Shown: in pieces, positions 34,253-34,685 of the stretch
Layout: every line of letters starts with the position of its first letter
Numbering within the stretch: the stretch's first letter is position 1
Source: Mesorhizobium loti
Lineage (GTDB): Bacteria > Pseudomonadota > Alphaproteobacteria > Rhizobiales > Rhizobiaceae
DNA: 34,685 nucleotides
Reading direction: 5' to 3'
Assembly (NCBI RefSeq): GCF_001510895.1
Contig: NZ_LPWA01000143.1
Coordinates: forward strand, 1 to 34,685
The notes under the pieces: generated by a model
Database searches by the model: none
Seen by the model: the letters and a program-made list of their open reading frames with translations, nothing else
Told to the model about the DNA's origin: nothing
Made by a program: the position numbers and the translations under genes

Positions 34253-34685
34253 TCAGGTGTTTGCGGCTGCGTCAAGAGCGTGGGCGCGGGCTTTATGTTT
34301 TCGCATGCTTTCTCCGGTGAGTTGAAGGCGGTGAGCGTTGTGAACGAGGCGATCCAAAATCGCATCGCCGAGCGTGGGATCGCCGACAACATCGTGCCAG
34401 TGTTCCACGGGGATTTGGCTTGTGACGATTGTGGACGCGCGGCCGTGGCGATCATCGAGGATTTCCAGGATGTCGCGGCGCTCGGCGGCGTTGAGAACCG
34501 ACAGGCCCCAGTCGTCGAGGATAAGGAGTTGAACGCGCCCGAGCGTCTTGAGCAGGCGGCCATAGCGACCATCGCCACGCGCAAGTGCGAGCGCCTCAAA
34601 GAGGCGCGGGACGCGATGATAGAGCACCGATCGATTGTCGCGGCAGGCCTTGTGGCCGAGGGCGCAGGCGATCCAACTCTTGCCC
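34253..34685 (-). CDS. istB: IstB-like ATPase of IS21, 5' part outside the window
   Basis: IstB is the DnaA/AAA+-type helper ATPase of IS21 transposition. The frame is open to the window edge, where GKSWIACALGHKACRD shows the tail of Walker A (GKS). LLILDDWGLSVL is Walker B, TIVTSQIPVEHWHDVV is sensor I, and GDAILDRLVHNAHRLQLTG is the C-terminal arginine-finger region. It ends with a stop at 34253, about 120 bases from the element end. About 143 of roughly 250 residues are present. No frame break is visible, so this element may still be active. Confidence 0.92.
   Translation of the reverse strand, partial: GKSWIACALGHKACRDNRSVLYHRVPRLFEALALARGDGRYGRLLKTLGRVQLLILDDWGLSVLNAAERRDILEILDDRHGRASTIVTSQIPVEHWHDVVGDPTLGDAILDRLVHNAHRLQLTGESMRKHKARAHALDAAANT

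Larger units (their letters stand above)
34133..34685 (-). mobile_element. IS21-family element, one end and istB, continues past the window
   Basis: The element begins with TG at 34133-34134, the usual first dinucleotide of IS21 ends, exactly where IS5 homology stops. Terminal repeats follow at 34145-34180 and 34191-34227, then istB. The other end and istA lie beyond 34685. Confidence 0.75.

Noticed and set aside
1..34685. CRISPR arrays, tRNA or rRNA genes, nod boxes
   Set aside because: No regularly spaced repeats, cloverleaf with a conserved T-loop, rRNA core sequence or nod-box pattern was found by eye on either strand; a covariance-model or motif scan would settle this.

Overview
The window looks like an accessory (symbiosis-island or symbiosis-plasmid type) region of an alphaproteobacterium of the Rhizobiales, probably Mesorhizobium or a close relative. 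Evidence: a rhizobial-type porin, a genuine ACC deaminase gene (acdS, common on rhizobial symbiosis islands), a GC-rich codon bias, oligopeptide importers, and insertion-sequence remains of at least six families (IS630, IS5, IS3, IS21, IS110 and possibly a second IS21). Nearly all non-IS genes lie on the minus strand. The genus is inferred.

Layout. 1-616: degenerate IS630 end that has cut into the next gene. 555-3051 (minus): three tightly overlapping genes, namely a 48-residue Pro/Gly octapeptide-repeat protein ending in Gly, an E2-E1 fusion like the conjugating enzyme of type II CBASS, and a JAB/JAMM-type protease. No CD-NTase and no recognisable ubiquitin-like protein is present. 3550-4653: porin. 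5022-5729: MbcA/ParS-like protein. 5888-6954: decayed IS630. 7124-7620: frameshifted Lrp/AsnC regulator.

8106-15774 (minus) is a coherent catabolic cluster: methylaspartate ammonia-lyase, class III CoA-transferase, CitE-like lyase (frameshifted), LysR regulator, aldehyde dehydrogenase and class I fumarase. Together these could turn 3-methylaspartate into mesaconate, citramalate, citramalyl-CoA and then pyruvate plus acetyl-CoA, with the fumarase acting as a mesaconase. Glutamate mutase is absent from the window.

17682-26872 (minus) is a second putative operon: periplasmic peptide-binding protein, two permeases, two ATPases (the second frameshifted), a CapA-like metallophosphatase and a large protein of the N,N-dimethylformamidase large-subunit family. 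This suggests uptake and hydrolysis of an amide or peptide-like compound. 26873-28710 is debris: IS fragments and a truncated M20 amidohydrolase.

28941-31032 (minus) is a translationally coupled pair: a diaminobutyrate-type class III aminotransferase and a 2-oxoglutarate/Fe(II) oxygenase. 32263-33276 is acdS. The right end is an IS5-family element whose transposase is interrupted by an IS21-family element that runs off the window.

The most notable item is the octapeptide-repeat protein plus E2-E1 plus JAB module, because the small protein is a candidate unconventional conjugation substrate or modifier. The many single-base frameshifts in the window need checking against reads before they are read as biological decay.
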